Assembly (NCBI GenBank): GCA_018056425.1
Contig: JAGPFR010000004.1
Span: 31,394 to 95,393 of the forward strand
From: Lachnospiraceae bacterium
GTDB lineage: Bacteria; Bacillota; Clostridia; Lachnospirales; Lachnospiraceae
DNA: 64,000 bases
Direction: 5' to 3'
Part shown: piece by piece, positions 62,742 to 64,000 of the stretch
Numbering within the stretch: the first letter of the stretch is position 1
Layout of the letters: every line of letters begins with the position of its first letter
Notes under the pieces: generated by a model
Database searches by the model: none
What the model was told of the DNA's origin: nothing
What the model saw: the letters and a program-made list of their open reading frames with translations, nothing else
Position numbers and translations under genes: made by a program

Positions 62742-63323
62742 TCAAGCTTCGACTCCGAGTGACTCCAGTATGAAAAGGATCTGTCTGTCATAGGAATCGG
62801 ATGATATACCGAGTGTAAGCGCGGTGGTTTTCATACCCTCGATCAGATACACAATGTTGAAGGCTGCGGTGAGAGGATCTTCACAAGTAAACTCTCCGCT
62901 TTCAACACCGATCTCGATAAGCTTACCGATCATCTTGATATTTGAATCGAACTTCTTCTTAAGAACATTGTCTGCCTTGGAAGGTTTCTCATCAAAATAA
63001 AACTCATAATATGCACGATTCAGATTGTTCTTCTTCTTGAAAAGGTCTTTTTTCTCCTCCTGAAGGAAAAGAAGAAGAATGTCCGCAGCAGTGGCATCGT
63101 CACTGATAAGGGAAGTAAAATCGCCTCCTGCCTCTGCCTGAGACTTCATAACATCGATGAACAGCTGAGCGGTGCTCTCGTAGTAAAGGTAAAGACCGCC
63201 TCTTGAGATATCACAGGCTTCAACAACATCCTTCATGGTTACGTTCTTGTAGCCCATCTCGGCAAAAACCTTAGCCGCTACATCGATAATGTACTGCTTT
63301 TTCTGAATTGACTTGTCACCCAT
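62742..63323 (-). CDS. TetR family transcriptional regulator
   Basis: The 193-residue repressor has the DNA-binding helix-turn-helix VFAEMGYKNVTMKDVVEACDISRGGLYLYYEST near residues 17-48 and a helical ligand-binding half (FNIVYLIEGMKTTALTLGI). The target genes are not shown; no obvious efflux pump is adjacent, and the DUF6508 gene 37 bases upstream is the only likely co-transcribed partner. A small-molecule ligand is presumed. Normal length. Confidence 0.9.
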   Translation of the reverse strand: MGDKSIQKKQYIIDVAAKVFAEMGYKNVTMKDVVEACDISRGGLYLYYESTAQLFIDVMKSQAEAGGDFTSLISDDATAADILLLFLQEEKKDLFKKKNNLNRAYYEFYFDEKPSKADNVLKKKFDSNIKMIGKLIEIGVESGEFTCEDPLTAAFNIVYLIEGMKTTALTLGISSDSYDRQILFILESLGVEA

Positions 63324-63360
63324 CTGAACTCTCCCGTTCCTCCGCGAAGATATCCCCGCA

Positions 63361-63831
63361 TTAGTTACTTGTATTACCGTCCCAGAAGTCGGTTATCTCT
63401 CTCATCTTGCTGACCGTCAGATAGAAAATCTGCTCGGTGATTCCTTCTCTCCAGAAAGAAGATCTGGTCTGACCTCCGAGAACATACTTGCTTAATATTC
63501 CGCACAATACATCCCATTCTTTCCAGGTCGCACTGACGATGAGTCTGCGCTCCTGTTCATGAGTCTTGATGGCTCTTCTGGAATATACGTAAGGATAATT
63601 GCGGTCCATCAGTCCGGATATCTTACACGCTTTGATAAAGCCCATAAGTTCCGAAGAATACACGGGAAAAGAAATACTCGCATCGGTAACTCCGTTCCCG
63701 GAATAATTACTGACGGCACTTTCCGTGGCCTGTCCGAGCCAGGGAAGGAACTCTGTCAGAGGACCTATTTTCATTTTGTAATCCTGCATCAGAGCACGCA
63801 GGTATTCAGATGAATCTGTAGTATTCCCCAT
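63361..63831 (-). CDS. DUF6508 family protein
   Basis: The 156-residue protein has SFPVYSSELMGFIKACKISGLMDRNYPYVYSR and CGILSKYVLGGQTRSSFWREGITEQIFYLTVSKMREI. This matches my memory of the DUF6508 pattern: a Tyr-rich middle, then a Cys/Gly/Trp-containing C-terminus. No function is established. No signal peptide or membrane segment. It is followed at 37 bases by a TetR gene and probably shares its promoter. Start at ATG 63831 behind GGGGA. Confidence 0.75.
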   Translation of the reverse strand: MGNTTDSSEYLRALMQDYKMKIGPLTEFLPWLGQATESAVSNYSGNGVTDASISFPVYSSELMGFIKACKISGLMDRNYPYVYSRRAIKTHEQERRLIVSATWKEWDVLCGILSKYVLGGQTRSSFWREGITEQIFYLTVSKMREITDFWDGNTSN

Positions 63832-63888
63832 ATTCGTATCCCCGCTTTTTACGTCCGCCCAAGCGTAAGGGCAGTCACCTAATATCTT

Positions 63889-63918
63889 AACATATTTTTA
63901 ATATGATACAAGTGTCAA
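63889..63918 (-). promoter_or_regulatory. Promoter of the DUF6508-tetR unit
   Basis: Perfect TTGACA (63913-63918), 18 bases and TATGTT (63889-63894), about 60 bases before the DUF6508 gene; the spacing and -10 are only moderate. Confidence 0.6.
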
Positions 63919-63956
63919 AAAACAAAAAAGAGGTTTTTTCACAGCCGTAAATGCTT

Positions 63957-64000
63957 TCACACATCCTCTCTGTCAGTGCCCGATTCACCGTTTTCTCCGG
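63957..64000 (-). CDS. Possible C-terminal end of an upstream gene
   Basis: Reading from the right edge, one minus frame gives GENGESGTDREDV then a stop at 63957-63959. This is a plausible hydrophilic C-terminus, but too little is visible to name it. Confidence 0.3.
   Translation of the reverse strand, partial: GENGESGTDREDV

Overview
The window looks like a chromosomal segment of a Gram-positive anaerobic Clostridia, most likely a Lachnospiraceae (Butyrivibrio/Roseburia-like). This rests on gene content and gene order: rimP-nusA-rnpM-ylxQ-infB-rbfA-nrnA-truB-ribF, rpsO-pnp, groES-groEL under CIRCE, a single-chain PurL, QueH, and DUF5685, DUF6056 and DUF6508 proteins. It also rests on strong AGGAGG-type ribosome binding sites and sigma-A promoters with 17-base spacers. 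No genus is claimed. Almost everything is on the minus strand; only an AraC-type regulator (35644-36489) and a small coiled-coil protein (43488-43820) are on the plus strand. No transposase, prophage, CRISPR array or rRNA was seen.

Layout. 1-3960: a J-domain/DUF5685 pair, then the rpsO-pnp unit with structured leaders. 3967-7962: a polar amino-acid ABC importer and a Na/Pi cotransporter. 7967-16584: the long rimP-to-ribF translation and RNA-processing operon behind a strong promoter and a 12-bp leader hairpin. 16600-16820: a foldback element with perfect 20-bp ends. 16945-26398: an oligopeptide ABC importer (oppA-B-C-D-F) followed by oligoendopeptidase F, a peptide uptake and hydrolysis operon. 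26471-31266: a small membrane protein, then four sugar or hydroxy-acid oxidoreductase/isomerase genes, with a second foldback element at 30017-30286 inside the cluster. 31296-32389: an OhrR-like regulator and a glutathione peroxidase behind a palindromic operator. 32407-36522: a glycosidase-like protein, a MATE exporter and a divergent AraC regulator. 36526-38048: two orphan membrane proteins. 38311-40360: groESL. 40399-46961: DUF6056, a cysteine-peptidase-like protein, YigZ, class A PBP and small proteins. 47025-54955: a surface-glycan operon (DUF2334 deacetylase-like, PseC-like aminotransferase, Gmd, ManC/ManA-like, two large membrane glycosyltransferase-like proteins). 55298-55630: tRNA-Val, tRNA-Met and tRNA-Thr. 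55695-63831: argS, a frameshifted zinc-ribbon membrane protein, queH, purL, a TetR regulator and DUF6508.

The most interesting signal is a pair of non-coding foldback elements, 16600-16820 (plus) and 30017-30286 (minus). Their outer stems have unrelated sequences, yet they share the same inner architecture. Two internal loops are conserved (GAGAC/AAGCGA and UGR/GCAGG), and the helices flanking them differ in sequence but keep pairing. That is covariation visible by eye, and it points to a mobile or dispersed structured RNA family that I cannot name. Other points worth a second look are a probable non-ATG start for the YlxQ protein, a seven-C frameshift splitting a zinc-ribbon membrane protein, a nested hairpin in the pnp leader, a possibly leaderless AraC mRNA, and a DUF1905-like/C39-like fusion.
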